A DNA stretch of 64,000 nucleotides from the NCBI RefSeq assembly GCF_000346465.2, contig NC_034010.1, positions 13,426,482 through 13,490,481 on the forward strand, in the 5' to 3' direction. Numbering within the stretch: position 1 is the stretch's first letter; each line of letters begins with the position of its first letter. The stretch is from Prunus persica (taxonomy: Eukaryota; Streptophyta; Magnoliopsida; Rosales; Rosaceae). Below, in pieces: positions 45,920 to 57,400 of the stretch. The notes under the pieces are model-generated. The model was not told the origin of the DNA. It saw only the letters and a program-made list of their open reading frames with translations, and made no database searches. The position numbers and the translations under genes are program-made.

Positions 45920-46262
45920 GACTCTTTTTCTTGAGGCGGTTGTTTTCTTAGGCCCATCAGAGTTTATGGTCGACAGATAAGCTTCAAACACATGCATTGG
46001 TCGTGTCAGTTGCGATAAACTCTTCCCAACAATCTGAGACTCACATCACTCCAAACACATAAAAAGAAGTGGAAATTTGCTATTCTTTGTCTTTGTTTGG
46101 ACAGCTAATAGCAAAGCATTGGAAACATCGAAAAAAGAAAGTTAATTAATTTAAGAAAAACAAAGAAATCCTTCTTTTTTTTTCTTTTTTTTTTCAGCAA
46201 ACCGAAACATAAAATCCGAAAAAGAAGAAGGCATGTCCAAAATTACATCTTGAATTTATTTT

Positions 46263-46620
46263 GGAGATTCACTATTATACTCAAATTATATATGAAATAA
46301 ATTTTAGAAACACACATGACGCCAATTTACAATATAACAAAAAAACTTTTAACTTCTTGTAAATTACAAAATTGTTATCGATTTCTTAAAACAAGCCTAA
46401 TCCTAAAACCTCATAAAAAAAAAATCAAAACACTCAATAAGGCATCAAAGTAATTTAATAATTAAAATTAAATTTAATAGGGTCATCTGTCATTTTTTGG
46501 ATTTTTTTCGAAGTTGTTTATAAAAATTAAAATAATGTATAGTTTGTTTATAAAAATTAAATGATGTAGAGTTTCTTTATATAATTAATGTTAATAATGA
46601 GTATATGAATAAATGTCACT
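46263..46620. mobile_element. Second copy of the 365-bp MITE family
   Basis: It begins GGAGATTCACTATTATAC and shares the body of 44371-44735, for example cactcaataaggcatcaaag and gtcattttttggattttttt. It has a small internal duplication around tttataaaaattaaa. The target duplication is not clear. Non-coding. Confidence 0.7.
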
Positions 46621-47124
46621 TTTCTTTATTAACCATTTATAATATATGAACTCAAGACTTCCTATCGAACACCGAATGGTCTTTCCATTCCTTGTTAATT
46701 CAAAGTCTGAAAATGTTCGGTGTCAGCTCATGAATTTAAAGGCTTAAAGGCTCAAAACTTGAACGAATATGAAAGAAAAAAGTCGTTCACCGTTCATCCT
46801 CTTCCTGCAGCTGTGCATGCTAATCACCCACTGAATTAAACATACAAATACGCTTTATGTTTTCTCAAATTGTTCTTTGAACTAAGTAGAGGTTGGAATA
46901 CACTCGGGGTCAACATTGTTCAAATACAAAACACTTCTTAATTTTATATTTTATCAAAACAGATCGAAACTTCATTCAAACTGAGAACCTAGATTACAAA
47001 ACTACCAGAAAAACTGGAATCTGCACTGTGGCCTCATTAAAACCTTGCTTTAAAAAACTCCTAAAAGAGGAGAATTCAGTCAAGAAAAAAGAGTACCACA
47101 GCAAGTGAAATCCGATATCATACT
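46621..47124. other. Downstream region of UGT copy C, no gene supported
   Basis: The segment includes a stretch at about 46990-47100 with ctgcactgtggcctcattaa followed by aaccttgcttt, a phrase that recurs at the 3' ends of plant genes or retroelements. A 71-codon plus-strand frame at 46893 has no recognisable features and is probably spurious. The terminator of copy C should lie here. Confidence 0.4.
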
Positions 47125-48495
47125 TCATTCCTTTCTCATACAAAGTTGAATCAACTGCTCTACCACCCCATCTATCTCTTCATCCTCTCTCTTTTTCATG
47201 TTGTCTCTCAATTCCATTGCCTTTCTTTTCAAACCCTGTCCATTTTCTTCCACCACCACATCTCTGATTACTTTTGCTATCTCGTCCCTTTTCAGCCTCC
47301 CGTTCTCGTTGCCGCCTCCTCCCATTCTCTTAACCTCCACACCAACTCCAACGTCCTCTACTATTCTAGCGTTAATAGGCTGGTCAAGATGCATAGGCAT
47401 GGCTACAATTGGAACGCCAAACTTGATGCTCTCCAACACTGAGCTCCATCCACAGTGGCTCACAAACCCACCAGCACTAGAATGCTTCAATACTTTTGCC
47501 TGTGGAGCCCAACCATCCACTATTATTCCCTTCTCCCCCACCCTCTCAAAAAACCCTTCTGGTAATACCTCTTCAACCCTAGTACCTTTCTCTTCCTTAG
47601 GAAATCTTATAACCCAAATAAAACTCACTTTGCTAATCTCTAGCCCATGAGCTATCTCTTCTATTTCCTCCTTGGATAAAAAGTACTCACTGCCGAAGGA
47701 AACATACACCACCGAAGATCTTTCTCTAGTGTTTAGCCACTTCATGATTTTTGTTTCCTCCGAATCCACTTCTTGCTCTATAAGGTCTTGAACAAGTGAA
47801 CCAACAGGCACAATCTTCTTCCCAATTAGATCAGAGAGATAATCAATATATTTTGCTTCAATCTCTCTAGAACTCTTAACTAATACGATCTTACAAGAAC
47901 GATCGCTGCACTGCTTAGCACGGTCTCCATCACTGATGCCATTTGATGAAGATTCTAACAACATCTTGATCTTACTAGTCTCGTAATAGATTGAAGGAAA
48001 CGGAAATTTGACACCAGGTTTCTCGCCATGGTGGGTACAAACTGACATCATGGCAGCACTGGTTGTGAAGAACTCGATGGCTGGAATGTTTTGTAACAAA
48101 GCTAGAGAGGGTGCCCATGGTTGAAGAAAATCATAAATTAGCAAATCCGGGTGTAGGGTTTTGAGGATGTTGGAGAAGTTAGGGCTTGCCCTGTCGAAGG
48201 CGGTTTTGAGAGTGGACATGAGGTGGGGTGGGAGGCCATTGGTAGTGTGGTAATGAGGTGGGAGTTCAGGCAAGTCGTCATATGGAAGATGTAGTTGCAC
48301 GAGTTCAATGCAACGAGAGTATTTTTCAGAGAGTTGTGGCTTGATGGATCTGAGATTTACAGGTGTGGAACAAAAATAGATGTGAAAATTTCTGTTGGTC
48401 AGCTTCTTTGCTAGCTCTAGGTAGGGAGATATGTGTCCATGAGCTAACCATGGAAACATAAGAACACTGAATTTTCTTTGCTGAGAAGAATCCAT
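47125..48495 (-). CDS. UGT94-like UDP-glycosyltransferase (copy C), 456 aa
   Basis: Intact and intronless, and the most divergent of the four. It starts MDSSQQRKFSVLMFPWLAHGHISP with His21; Asp122 is in LLIYDF. The PSPG box spans Trp329-Gln372 and reads HCGWSS where A and B read HCGWNS. Features peculiar to it are TTSAAMMSVCTHHGEKPG in the acceptor domain, where the others have an HLKNP phrase, and a Gly-rich insertion GGGGNENGR near residue 392. Family and role are as for copy A: probable cytosolic sugar-on-sugar transferase. The different acceptor-side residues make a distinct substrate plausible, but that is inference. Confidence 0.93.
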   Translation of the reverse strand: MDSSQQRKFSVLMFPWLAHGHISPYLELAKKLTNRNFHIYFCSTPVNLRSIKPQLSEKYSRCIELVQLHLPYDDLPELPPHYHTTNGLPPHLMSTLKTAFDRASPNFSNILKTLHPDLLIYDFLQPWAPSLALLQNIPAIEFFTTSAAMMSVCTHHGEKPGVKFPFPSIYYETSKIKMLLESSSNGISDGDRAKQCSDRSCKIVLVKSSREIEAKYIDYLSDLIGKKIVPVGSLVQDLIEQEVDSEETKIMKWLNTRERSSVVYVSFGSEYFLSKEEIEEIAHGLEISKVSFIWVIRFPKEEKGTRVEEVLPEGFFERVGEKGIIVDGWAPQAKVLKHSSAGGFVSHCGWSSVLESIKFGVPIVAMPMHLDQPINARIVEDVGVGVEVKRMGGGGNENGRLKRDEIAKVIRDVVVEENGQGLKRKAMELRDNMKKREDEEIDGVVEQLIQLCMRKE

Positions 48496-48562
48496 TTTTT
48501 CAGACTCTCTCCATTCAGGTCGTTTGTTTTATAGATCTAATAAGTGAGATGAAAAGATGACA

Positions 48563-48572
48563 AAATATATAC
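48563..48572 (-). promoter_or_regulatory. TATA-like box upstream of UGT copy C
   Basis: GTATATATTT on the minus strand lies about 70-77 bp upstream of the start codon and is the best TATA match in the region. Confidence 0.45.
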
Positions 48573-48573
48573 A

Positions 48574-50600
48574 GATGAGTCATGTGAATCTAGGTTTTTT
48601 CTTCGTAGTCAGAAGAGTCGTGCGTAAGTGCATGCGTGTATACAAGACAAAAGACATACGTTAGACTTCTTTATCTTCGTTCGTGCTGATATATATTAAG
48701 AAACAGACCCTTGCAACTCTAATATCCTAGACAAAAATTCAATTTTAAAAACTGATGCTATGTCCTGTGTTTTCCTAAACAATCCCTATTTTCTGTAGTC
48801 TTTCAATTATTCTAAATTTGCTCAACATTCAATATAACATCAATTTCTTATAAATCCCTGAACTTTCTCTAGCATTCAAAATTTTAAAACATTCTCAAAG
48901 TAATTCGGCTTCAAAGGAATGGTAAACTTAGTAATGGCTTCTTTTCCCCTTTCACGATGCAGTGGCTGAGAGTTCTGAGAACGGAAGTTGTAGTTGGGTG
49001 ACTTTGATTCTTTTTAGCTGATGCCTACTGCTTGAATGAAATGGAGCAAAGAGGTCATCAGTACTTACACTGCTACTAGGAGGGTAAGCTTGATTATGTG
49101 TATACTATAACTTTAGAGTTTTGGTATTTGGAATGATGATAATTTCAATGTTACATTTATTTTGTTTACTACACTATGTTTCTTTGTTGAACTCAAATGT
49201 CATGCTGATAAAAAGAAATATATTGTTGTATGAAATTGAATCAATAAGGAAATTGACTGAGATTTAAAAATAAAATTACACAGACACAGCATGCAATATT
49301 AATGCAATATTAAATCTGTGTTAAATAATGTAGGACAGATAGATTAGCTGATCGAGGAGCAGCTGGATAAGCCCGTGCATGTCGTTGTGCCAGAAAAGCC
49401 CAATTCGTGCAAGTATGGGCCCTGAACTCTTAATTAGGCTATGATCTGTCATTTTGAAGAGAACGGCGTGACAAGTGCAACTCACTGCTGTATTGTGACA
49501 TACGGACTATTTTAGTCAAATTCTATCATTTACATTGCATTTTCAGCATTTAAAGTTTTTTAAAAAATTTGGAAACTTTTGTTATTTTCCTTTTTTGTTT
49601 TCTAATTAGCTTTCTTAGCAAGTCTAGGGGTTCTCTTGTATAAAAGGAATGCATTGGAGCATCCTAAACTATTCAGTTTATTATCAATCAAATACTTTTG
49701 AGTTATACTAAATTTCGGATGGATCCGGCATGTTACTTGCAGGGTTATCATTCGATCTCCTTATTCCCTATATCTCGCTACGTCAGCTGTCATGGCCAAC
49801 TGGGGAAGTCGTGTAATGGATATCACTTATGGTGTGCACCATGTGTAGTAAATAGTTGTCCAAAACCTTTCCCGCAGCTCTAGTGCAAGGGTGTATTGTG
49901 TGCACGTTTGAGGCGTGCATATAGGTTCCGTAAATTTCATGAGCTTTTTATGGCTAGTTCTTTCGGGAAGTGCATAGGGAGTGATCAACTTCTTGGTCAC
50001 TAACCTGTTTGATATTCTTAGTAATGGGGTGTTAGTTGGATTGACTTAGACTTTTAGTTTGCTCTCAAGTGGTCCCGAGTTGAAGCCCCCACGGTATCCG
50101 TGTGTGTGAATTTTCCCCTTCCCTTTCCTAATTTAACAACAACAACAAAAAATACTTATTTGATATCCTGGTTTATTTATTTATTCTTTTTTAAAAAAAA
50201 ATTTAAAACTTTTTTTATTAAAAGGGGTAATATCATACTAAACTCACACACACTACATAGATGATAGGACTTGAATTCACCATAATCGTTTTTTAGGAGC
50301 AATTACTTATGGTAAACAATTACTTCAAACCACTACACTAGTAGTCATTAGCGGCGTTTTATATTCTTGCACAAGCTATGTGGTCACTAATATTTTGTGT
50401 ATTAAGGGCTTGTGGTGTTTCAATGTTGATAAAAATGCCAAATCAGAATTCAATACAAGAGTACAACCACCTAAAGGATAGCAATGAACAGATACTATTT
50501 TATCCACACAAAAAAAAGTTTATCTGATATGAGCATTATTCAAAATCATTAGAAAATGAGTACTGAATGCTAAAAAGACGCTAAAACGTAGAGTCAAAGC
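48574..50600. other. Intergenic DNA between UGT copies C and D
   Basis: About 2 kb without a supportable gene. It includes promoter DNA of copy C at its left, a possible SINE at 49975-50150, and simple AT-rich DNA. From about 50540 the downstream flank of copy D begins, with phrases shared with the flanks of A and B (gagcattcaaaatcattaga). The small frame at 49698-49883 shows no domain. Confidence 0.4.
49975..50150 (+). repeat. Possible SINE
   Basis: A B-box-like gtcccgagttgaagccccca is followed by a pyrimidine-rich body (gaattttccccttccctttc) and a tail caacaacaacaaaaaa. This resembles plant tRNA-derived SINEs, but only one copy is present here and its left border is a guess. Confidence 0.35.
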
Positions 50601-50678
50601 CAACATTCACATGATCGGCCATCAGATACGCTTAGCATTCAAAATCATTAAAATTATTATTGAAGTCTCAACTCCTTT

Positions 50679-52058
50679 TCACTTAAAAGTAGATATTTGT
50701 TTCCCTTCTCCTACAAATTGCATCAATTCCTCCACGACCCCATCTATCTCTCCATCTTTGTTTTTCATGTTGTCTCTTAATTCCAATGCCTTTTTTCTCA
50801 TGCCCTCTCCAATTTTCTCCACAACCACCTTTCTGATCACCTTCGCCATCTCTTCTCTTTGCAAAATTCCTTCTCCTGTTCTTTTAACCTCCACACCAAC
50901 ACCCACCTCCTCTACTAATCTAGCGTTAATTGGCTGGTCAAGATGCATAGGCATGGCTATAATTGGAACACCAAACTTGATGCTCTCCAACACTGAGCTC
51001 CATCCACAGTGACTCACAAACCCACCAACCCTTGAATGCTTCAATATGTTTGCCTGCGGAGCCCAACCCTCCACTATAATTCCCTTCTCCCCCACCCTCT
51101 CTAAAAACCCTTCTGGTAACACCTCTTCAACTCTTTTACCTTTCTCTTCCTTTGGAAATCTTATAACCCAAATAAAGCTCACTTTGCTAAGCTCTAACCC
51201 ATGAGCTACCTCTTCGATTTGCTCCCTGGACAAAAAGTACTCACTCCCAAAGCAAACATAAACAACCGAAGACCTTTCCCTTTTGTTCATCCATTTCATG
51301 ATCCATGTTTCCTCATCAACTTTTAGATCCATTGGCTCTTGAACAAGCGGACCAACTGGCACGATCTTCTTCCCCATTAAACCAGAGAGATAATCAACAT
51401 ATTTTGCTTCAATCTCTCTAGATGTCTTCACCAAAATGATGTTGCATGATCGAGCACTGCATTGCTGAACGCGGTCTCCGTCGTTGATGTCATTTGACGA
51501 AGGTTCTAACAGATTGTTGAACTTTTTAGCTTCGTAATCTCGAAGATAGATCGAAGGAAAAGGAAACTTGACACGAGGGTTCTTGAGATGGTGAACACGA
51601 AGTGAGCTCAAGGCAGCACTGGTGGTGATGAACCGGACCGATGGAATATTTTGCAACGAAGCTTGAGAGGGTGCCCATGGTGGAATAAAATCATAAATGA
51701 GCAAATCTGGCTTTAGGGTTGTGAGGATGTTGGAGAAGTTATTGCTGGACATGTCGAAGGCCCTTTTGAGAGTGGACATGAGATGAGGAGGGAGGCCATT
51801 GGTGGTGTGGTAATGAGGTGGCAATTCAGGCAACTCTTCATGTGGAAGATGAAGTTCCACAAATTCAATGCAATGAGAGTATTTTGGAGAGAGTTTTGGC
51901 TTAATGGAGGTGAGATTGACAGGCGTGGAACAAATAAAGATGTGAAAATTTCTCTTAGAGGTAAGCTTCTTGGCAAGCTCTAGGAAGGGAGAAATGTGGC
52001 CGTGAGCTAGCCATGGAAGCATAAGAACAGTAATGCTTTTGTGCTCAGAGTAAACCAT
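50679..52058 (-). CDS. UGT94-like UDP-glycosyltransferase (copy D), 459 aa
   Basis: Intact and intronless. It starts MVYSEHKSITVLMLPWLAHG with His21; Asp123 is in LLIYDF followed by IPPW. The PSPG box spans Trp332-Gln375 and reads HCGWSS, as in C. It is closer to A and B than to C in the acceptor domain (HLKNPRVKFPFPSIYLRDYE). The C-terminus is slightly longer and different (FVGEGKQISTFK) from that of A and B. The expected function is the same as for copy A: transfer of a sugar from UDP-sugar onto a glycoside. The start matches that of B and the chosen start of A. Confidence 0.93.
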   Translation of the reverse strand: MVYSEHKSITVLMLPWLAHGHISPFLELAKKLTSKRNFHIFICSTPVNLTSIKPKLSPKYSHCIEFVELHLPHEELPELPPHYHTTNGLPPHLMSTLKRAFDMSSNNFSNILTTLKPDLLIYDFIPPWAPSQASLQNIPSVRFITTSAALSSLRVHHLKNPRVKFPFPSIYLRDYEAKKFNNLLEPSSNDINDGDRVQQCSARSCNIILVKTSREIEAKYVDYLSGLMGKKIVPVGPLVQEPMDLKVDEETWIMKWMNKRERSSVVYVCFGSEYFLSREQIEEVAHGLELSKVSFIWVIRFPKEEKGKRVEEVLPEGFLERVGEKGIIVEGWAPQANILKHSRVGGFVSHCGWSSVLESIKFGVPIIAMPMHLDQPINARLVEEVGVGVEVKRTGEGILQREEMAKVIRKVVVEKIGEGMRKKALELRDNMKNKDGEIDGVVEELMQFVGEGKQISTFK

Positions 52059-52139
52059 CTCTCTCTTTGGCTCTTTTCTTTCGGTTGTTTGATTATAGGC
52101 TGATAGGTTCGGTTATGGCTAGCTCTATGTGTGTGTGTG

Positions 52140-52149
52140 TATATATTTA
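52140..52149 (-). promoter_or_regulatory. TATA-like box upstream of UGT copy D
   Basis: TAAATATATA on the minus strand, next to a short (TG)n run, lies about 80-90 bp upstream of the start codon. Confidence 0.45.
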
Positions 52150-52232
52150 GCATCACAGAAGTTGGAAGGGACGCGAGGAGTCTTCGTGTCAGTGCATACT
52201 TAAGTCAAGGGAAATACGTGGCATAAATTTTT

Positions 52233-52368
52233 GGGGTAATGTTAAGTTTATCACATTTTTATACGATATTTTTAATAAAGATGAAGTCCACCAATATAAT
52301 AGAACCTATCTTTATTAAAAATGTGATACACAATGTGATATAAAAATATGATACGCATAGCATTTTCC
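52233..52368. mobile_element. Short MITE with long inverted repeats
   Basis: The left half ggggtaatgttaagtttatc is an imperfect inverted repeat of the right half, which ends gatacgcatagcattttcc. Inner arms tttttaataaagat and atctttattaaaaa are also inverted. The whole would fold into a hairpin of about 135 bp. The class is uncertain. Confidence 0.6.
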
Positions 52369-52734
52369 AAACTTTTATGATAAAGATTCATATGAGGCCA
52401 ATCACACAAAAGAAGTTCAAACATCTTCTTTGTTTGGCCTGATGTAAGAACCGACCAATGTTTCTAGAAGAAAGTGCTTAGAATACTTTTTTATCTTATA
52501 TATATTGGAAGGTATTTGAAGTTGGAATTTTAATCGCCAATTAAAAAAAAAATGTTCCCTAAAGGAAGAGTGCCACTGCGTCATTGGGGAGATTGGATCG
52601 TGAGGGAGAAAGGGGTTATGCTGTCGAACATGCAGTTTTAAAGATTTTTCTTTCTTTTCTTTTTTTTTTTTAAACAACAATTGTTGTTCATAGAAGAAGC
52701 AGCATGATTTGGCAGAGAGGTGGCATAGATTCAA

Positions 52735-52800
52735 TGCATAGAGAGACATGTGGCCGTAGGCTGAGCATTGACGGATGAGAATACCGATGTGCCGAGAAAT
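52735..52800 (-). pseudogene. UGT94-like start-region remnant
   Basis: The stretch gagacatgtggccgtaggct lines up with the start region of the UGT genes (gagatatatggccgtgagct). It is followed by DNA resembling the upstream flank of copies A and B (tgaagaagagcaacgtggaa). Only about 20 codons survive. Confidence 0.5.
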
Positions 52801-53069
52801 AATCTAATTCTTAGATTCTTTTGTTGGTGTACAGGTGTACAGTTATGGTACTCATGATGTAGATGAGTCATGATACAATCTTTGAAGAAGAGCAACGTGG
52901 AAGCAACCAACATATATAACAACAAACTACACTCACAATAAAGCATACGAAAGCATAGAAACACCTTTTTACTTGAATGTCAATGTCATATGTGGTAAGA
53001 GCATGTATAAGGAAGTATGTAAATTTATGTTGTCTTTTAGACTCTCTTTTTCTTTACTTTGGTTCAACA

Positions 53070-53300
53070 TGTATGCTCCTCAACGACTGATGACTCTCTT
53101 ATTGGCTGTATTGTGGAGGATGTTTAAGCTCTGCTAAAAGGATTTCCACCAAACAAGTTCATACATACTTTCCGAGAAGCAAATGAAGCTGCTCATAGGG
53201 TAGCACAATATGCTTTGCACATAAATGATAGTTTGTCTTGGTCAGAGGTGCTCCCTGCGTTTGTGCAGGACGCCCATTTGGAACATTCAGATCGGAGTTA
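53070..53300 (+). pseudogene. RNase-H-like domain remnant of a non-LTR retroelement
   Basis: Plus-strand translation gives GCIVEDV, a stop, then LLKGFPPNKFIHTFREANEA and AHRVAQYAL. This is the C-terminal end of the plant RNase-H-like domain (RVT_3), in which REAN and AH-A are conserved. Only the last 70 or so residues remain. It derives most likely from a LINE. Confidence 0.6.
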
Positions 53301-54427
53301 GGTGTTACGTTATCATTCATTGTATTAGTTTGCTTAGTTAAATAAAGTTTTTTCTCGTACCGTCGAGGTTTTTGCAATTATACTCTAAAGGCATAAGTAT
53401 CATTGTACTTTTACGAATAGTTTGGCACAATAAATTGTCGTGAATTGATCACTAAATTCTGGGACTGTTTTGGATTAGATTGAACTGGCATAAGCTGGAT
53501 TAAGTACTGACCTACATTTGATATTGCATCAGACTAAGAAACTAGATTGCAAAATAGTGAAAATCTATGTTTGATGCTTTGTCGAACTAAAAAATAATTA
53601 TTTAAATATTTAAATATAATAATTTTTAGATAATTAAATGTAATTTAAGATCTTAAAATTATTAACATACTTCCTAGTTACCAAATTGACATGTGTTGGC
53701 ATAAGCCTTCTTAATTAATCAAGAAGATTTATTTCTTTGATTAAATAAGGGATTTACTTTCTTATTTTATATAGTCGATATATCATTGTACAATTAGGAG
53801 ATATTCTCCTAATTGATTACTGTATCTATTTCTTTGTACAGCTCTCATGTAAACTCCTATATATACCTCCTTATGGAGAAGAATACAATTAACCTAAAGT
53901 ATTCAAACCATATTCATATTTTACCATGGTATCAGAGCAATCGATCCTAGCTTGTCTCTAAATCCTCATATCAAATTCCTCATATTCAAACACAAACCCT
54001 AAATCAAATTCTTCAAATCCAAATTCCTCACATACAAATCTCCCACTCTCATATCAAGTCCTCTTATCAAATCAAAATCCCTAAACACATCCCTTTATCT
54101 TACCCTCAAATCATTCTGCTGCCATAAACGCCGTCTCGTTTCCTCACACCGACGGCTCCTCCACCTCCACTCCCCAAATCATTGCTATTCACAGCGACAA
54201 CTCCTCATTCCCTATCGGCGTCACCCTGACTGAGACCAATTATGCCTTATAGTCTCAAGTCATGGAGATGAGCATTGTTGCCTGTGAAAAATTGGGGTGC
54301 CTAACTGGCTAAGGTGTATGAGAGGCAATATGTCCCTAATTCCCTCCTCCGTGATTAGGGAGGGTTCACACACTCTCTCTAATTCCCTCAATTTGGATTC
54401 TGTGTTGATTGTTCCATCCTTGCACCA

Positions 54428-57400
54428 TTGTTTGTTGCCCAAATTACTACGACTTTGAATTGCACTGTAACCTTTCGGCCTACTCATTGTGTTATTCAAG
54501 ACATTCTCTGTAGCAAGACGATTGGTTGTAGTACGAGGAGGGGCAAACTCTACTACGTGGACTTGGCATCTAACAGAAGCCAGAGTCAGTCAAGCTTTCA
54601 AGATTGGGGGTGCTAGTGTTGAGAAACGAACTGCCGACGTCTGGTTATGGCATAGGCTTCTTGGACATGCTTCGTTTGGATATTTACAAAAATTATTTCC
54701 ATCCTTATTTACCGGTTTAGATATTTCAAATTTTAAGTGTGATATTTATGAACTGGCCAAGAGCTATCGTGTTCCTTTTCCCTTGAGTTCAAATAAAATT
54801 TTGGTTCCGTTTTCTCTTGTTCATTCTGATATTTGGGGCCCTGCTAAAATTTCCACTCTAGGGGGAGCTCGATGGTTTGTTACGTTTATAGATGATTGAA
54901 CCCAAATAACCTGGGTTTCCATTCTCAAAACTAAAAAGGAAGTCAGTTCTAAGTTTCAACAGTTCCATCAAATGGTGGAGACTCAGTTCATACCAGAATC
55001 CAGGTTCTCCTCTTTGACAATGGCAGAGAATTTCTTAACCATGATCTTAACAAGTTCTTACAAGATCATGACATCATACATCCACGCTCATGCCCATACA
55101 CTCCCCAACAAAATAAAGTGGTTGAAAGAAAGAACAGACATCTATTGGAAGTAGTTCGTGCCTTTCTCTTTGATGCCAATATGCCTTATTCATTTTGGGG
55201 AGAAGTCATCCTCTCTGCAGCTTACCTCATCAATCAGATTCCCTTTAGTATCTTAAATTTCCAAACACAACTTCAAGCACTTCACCCCCATATCCAAATA
55301 CCTCCCAGCCCAAACCAGGAACCCCGGAATTTCAATTGTATTGTATTTGTACACTTACATGATCACCAATGAAGCAAATTGGATCCTCGAGCTGAAAAGT
55401 GTATTTTCATTGGCTATGCTCTTCATCAGAAATGATACCGTTGTTATCATCCTCCAAGTCAGAAGGTCTATACCTACATGGATGTCGTGTTCTGGGAACA
55501 CGATATATATTTCTCAGCCGCACAGGAGGAGAATCAAGAATCACTCCCTCCAAAAAATTTTGATTTTTTCCCTCAGAACTGCTCCCTGCCTCAAAGCGAC
55601 ATGTCGCACAACTCACTCAACTGGTCACCCCTAGACTTTCTTGTAGGCTAACAGTTTGCTTCAAAACGACTAGTAGCCTACTTCATGCGACTGATCATCC
55701 TTTTTTGTTCCTTCACAGCCGGCAACTCTGTCTCAAAGCGACCGGTAGCTAATAGAAAGCGACCGGTCAACTCCACACTACCAAAATCAGGATGAGGAAA
55801 TTGAACCGTTTCATGAGATTTCTCCCGCTCCATAGATGTCTTCAGCTCTAGTACCACACCAATCATCTATTAAGAACGTCATTCAGGTAACACCTTCCCC
55901 TGAAACTGATAACACTAATGAAATATACCATGATGATGTGATTTCAGGAAACATAAGGGATGCAGACATCCCTACGTGTCTTCTCCTAGAAAGGACAAAC
56001 CGTGGTAAACCTTGAGTACAGTATGAAGTAGATCTTAAAGCCAAAGAAAAGTACCCCATCAACAATAATATATCCCTAAGCAGATTGTCGTAATCAGATG
56101 CACATTTTGTGAAGGAGTTGGCCGACATATCTGTTCTCAGTAGTGTAATTGAAGTACTATGAGACTCAAAATAGAAAGAAGCCATGAAAGAAGAAATGCG
56201 AGCGCTTTAGAAGAATGTCACATGGGGCTCGTGCCTTTACCTCACAGAAAGAAGATAGTGGGATGCAGGTGGGTCTATATTGTGAAACTCAAAGCAGATG
56301 AATCCATTGAAAAATATAAAACTAGACTGGTGGCAAAAGGGTGCACACAGATATGGGGTGGACTACCAGGAAACCTTTGCCCCAATAACCAAGATCAACA
56401 CTATCATAATCCTACTGTCTCTAGTAGCAAATCTAGACTGGCCACTACATCAGTTTGATATTAAAAATGCCTTCTCACATGAATGAAGAAATGCAAGCGC
56501 TCTAGAAGAATGTCACATGGGGCTCGTGCCTTTACCTCACGGAAAGCATATAATGGGATGCATATGGGTCTATATTGTGAAACTCAAAGTAGATGAATCC
56601 ATTGAAAGATACAAAGCTAGACTGGTGGCTAAAGGGAACACGTAGAGATATGGGGTGGACTACCAGGAAACCTTTGCCCCAATAACCAATATCAACACTA
56701 TCAGAATCCTACTGTCTCTAGCAGTAAATCTAGACTGGCCACTACATCAGTTTGATGTTAAAAATGCCTTCTCACATGGAGACTTGGAGGAAGAATTCTA
56801 CATGGATTTACCACTATGATGTAGTGTAGCTCCTAACAAGAAGAATCATGTTTGCAATCTCAAAAAATCACTAAATGGTTTAAAGCAGTATACCAAGGCA
56901 TGGTTTGCAGATTCACTAAATCCATGAAATTTTTTGGATACACTCAAAGTAATTCATATCATACTCTATTCTTGAAGCACAAAGGTGAAAAAATCACTGC
57001 ATTAATCATGTATGTGGATGACATGGTTGTAACTGGGAACGACACATGAGAACAACAGAAGCTGCAAAAGTATTTGTCTAAGGAATTTGAGATGAAGGAT
57101 TTAGGTCATCTGAAATACTTTCTCGAAATAGAAGTATCGAGGTAAAAAACTGGGATATTTATATCTCAAATGAAGTATGTGATGGATCTACTCACCGAAA
57201 TAGGAATGTTTGGATGTAAGCCTACTGACACACCCATTGAGATGAACCACAAGTTATGTGAAGACATGGGCCGGGTGCCTACCAATAAGGAACAATACCA
57301 CTGCCTTGTTGGAAAATTAGGAATGCAGTTGATCTGATCGGATCTTAAGGTATTTAAAGTCAACCCCTATAAAGGGACTAATGTTCTCCAAGAATGGAAA

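Larger units (their letters stand above)
40912..46040. repeat. Duplicated block B (paired with 7316-13648)
   Basis: This is the direct repeat of block A, containing UGT copy B and the remnant at 45802. It lacks the MITE at 7522, the insert at 9621 and the insert at 12270, and has its own insertion at 44371-44735. Apart from UGT copy B it has no coding sequence. The flanks 43246-45060 are AT-rich and align to 10466-12240. Confidence 0.85.

Noticed and set aside
50611..51012. Plus-strand 133-aa protein opposite UGT copy D
   Set aside because: It is antisense to the conserved UGT C-terminal region; similar antisense frames appear opposite every copy.
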